Shown here: in pieces, positions 38,540-38,559 of the stretch
How the letters are laid out: every line of letters starts with the position of its first letter
How positions within the stretch are numbered: position 1 is the first letter of the stretch
NCBI RefSeq assembly: GCF_000299035.1
Contig: NZ_AKCS01000029.1
Span: forward strand, 1-38,559
Direction: 5' to 3'
Length of the DNA stretch: 38,559 bases
Source of the DNA: Bacillus bingmayongensis
GTDB lineage: Bacteria; Bacillota; Bacilli; Bacillales; Bacillaceae_G
Notes under the pieces: model-generated
What the model saw: only the letters and a program-made list of their open reading frames with translations
Told to the model about the DNA's origin: nothing
Database searches by the model: none
Program-made: the position numbers and the translations under genes

Positions 38540-38559
38540 CATGCCCATCAACTTAAGAG
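38540..38559 (+). repeat. IS231-type left end at the window edge
   Basis: CATGCCCATCAACTTAAGAG matches the classical IS231 terminal repeat and is preceded by GGTGACCC. An IS231 or IS231-ended cassette probably starts here and runs out of the window. Confidence 0.85.

Overview
The window looks like Bacillus cereus group DNA (B. cereus / B. thuringiensis type). The base composition is AT-rich, ribosome binding sites are strong AGGAGG-like, and lipoprotein and Fur-box architecture is typical of Bacillus. The mobile elements are also typical of this group: IS231 (IS4 family) ends and a truncated IS231 transposase, six IS240-like IS6-family copies or derivatives, Tn4430/Tn1546-like 38-bp Tn3-family ends, IS66, IS1595 and IS200/IS605 relics. 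No replication, tRNA or rRNA genes are present. It reads as an accessory island in which small cargo cassettes lie between insertion-sequence ends.

Layout. 1-1000: IS231-type ends placed end to end, an Rpn-family gene tail and an IS231-like transposase fragment. 1043-4200: a Fur-boxed siderophore uptake operon (two FecCD permeases, then a binding lipoprotein, minus strand) without an ATPase gene. 4388-10438: an IS66 relic, a broken IS6 copy, an unknown exported protein, two miniature IS231-ended elements, a YbaK-like fragment, an alpha-carbonic anhydrase lipoprotein, a frameshifted DUF4030 lipoprotein and a decayed Tn3 transposase with its terminal repeat. 10549-14110: a methyltransferase, gene fragments (flavin monooxygenase, MerR, WecA/TagO), a 139-bp IS6 miniature, and a TetR plus ANT-type nucleotidyltransferase operon behind a perfect 36-bp palindrome. 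14090-15045: truncated IS231. 15619-20556: a complete sucrose operon (scrR, then scrA-scrB-scrK) with two CGG-centred operators and possible cre sites; PTS uptake gives sucrose-6-P, which ScrB splits and ScrK channels into glycolysis.

20700-30700: a second mosaic. It holds an IS1595 relic, a 251-bp Tn3-derived miniature element, an internally deleted IS6, a GNAT acetyltransferase behind a coupled leader peptide, a nonsense-broken DUF523 gene, an alpha/beta hydrolase with an orphan TetR-type operator, and a streptogramin B lyase (vgb, catalytic residues intact) next to an IS231-type end. It also holds an IS605-type tnpB with a predicted omega-RNA and guide, an exported protein of unknown role, a mosaic IS6, and an AdhR-like MerR regulator divergent from an inactivated carboxymuconolactone decarboxylase gene. 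The region ends in a nested stack of IS231 and Tn3-type ends.

30878-35124: an unusual divergent pair. One gene encodes a 720-residue secreted protein made of two serine-beta-lactamase/DD-peptidase domains. The other encodes a membrane histidine kinase fused to a DNA-binding response regulator. TGACAG-type dyads lie between them. This is the strongest candidate here for an uncommon system, possibly sensing and processing D-amino-acid peptides or cell-wall stress (inference). 35203-38559: a WYL regulator cut by a frameshifted IS6 copy, an anti-sigma/ECF sigma pair and another IS231 end at the window edge.

All calls come from reading the sequence and from recall of protein families. No database search was run.
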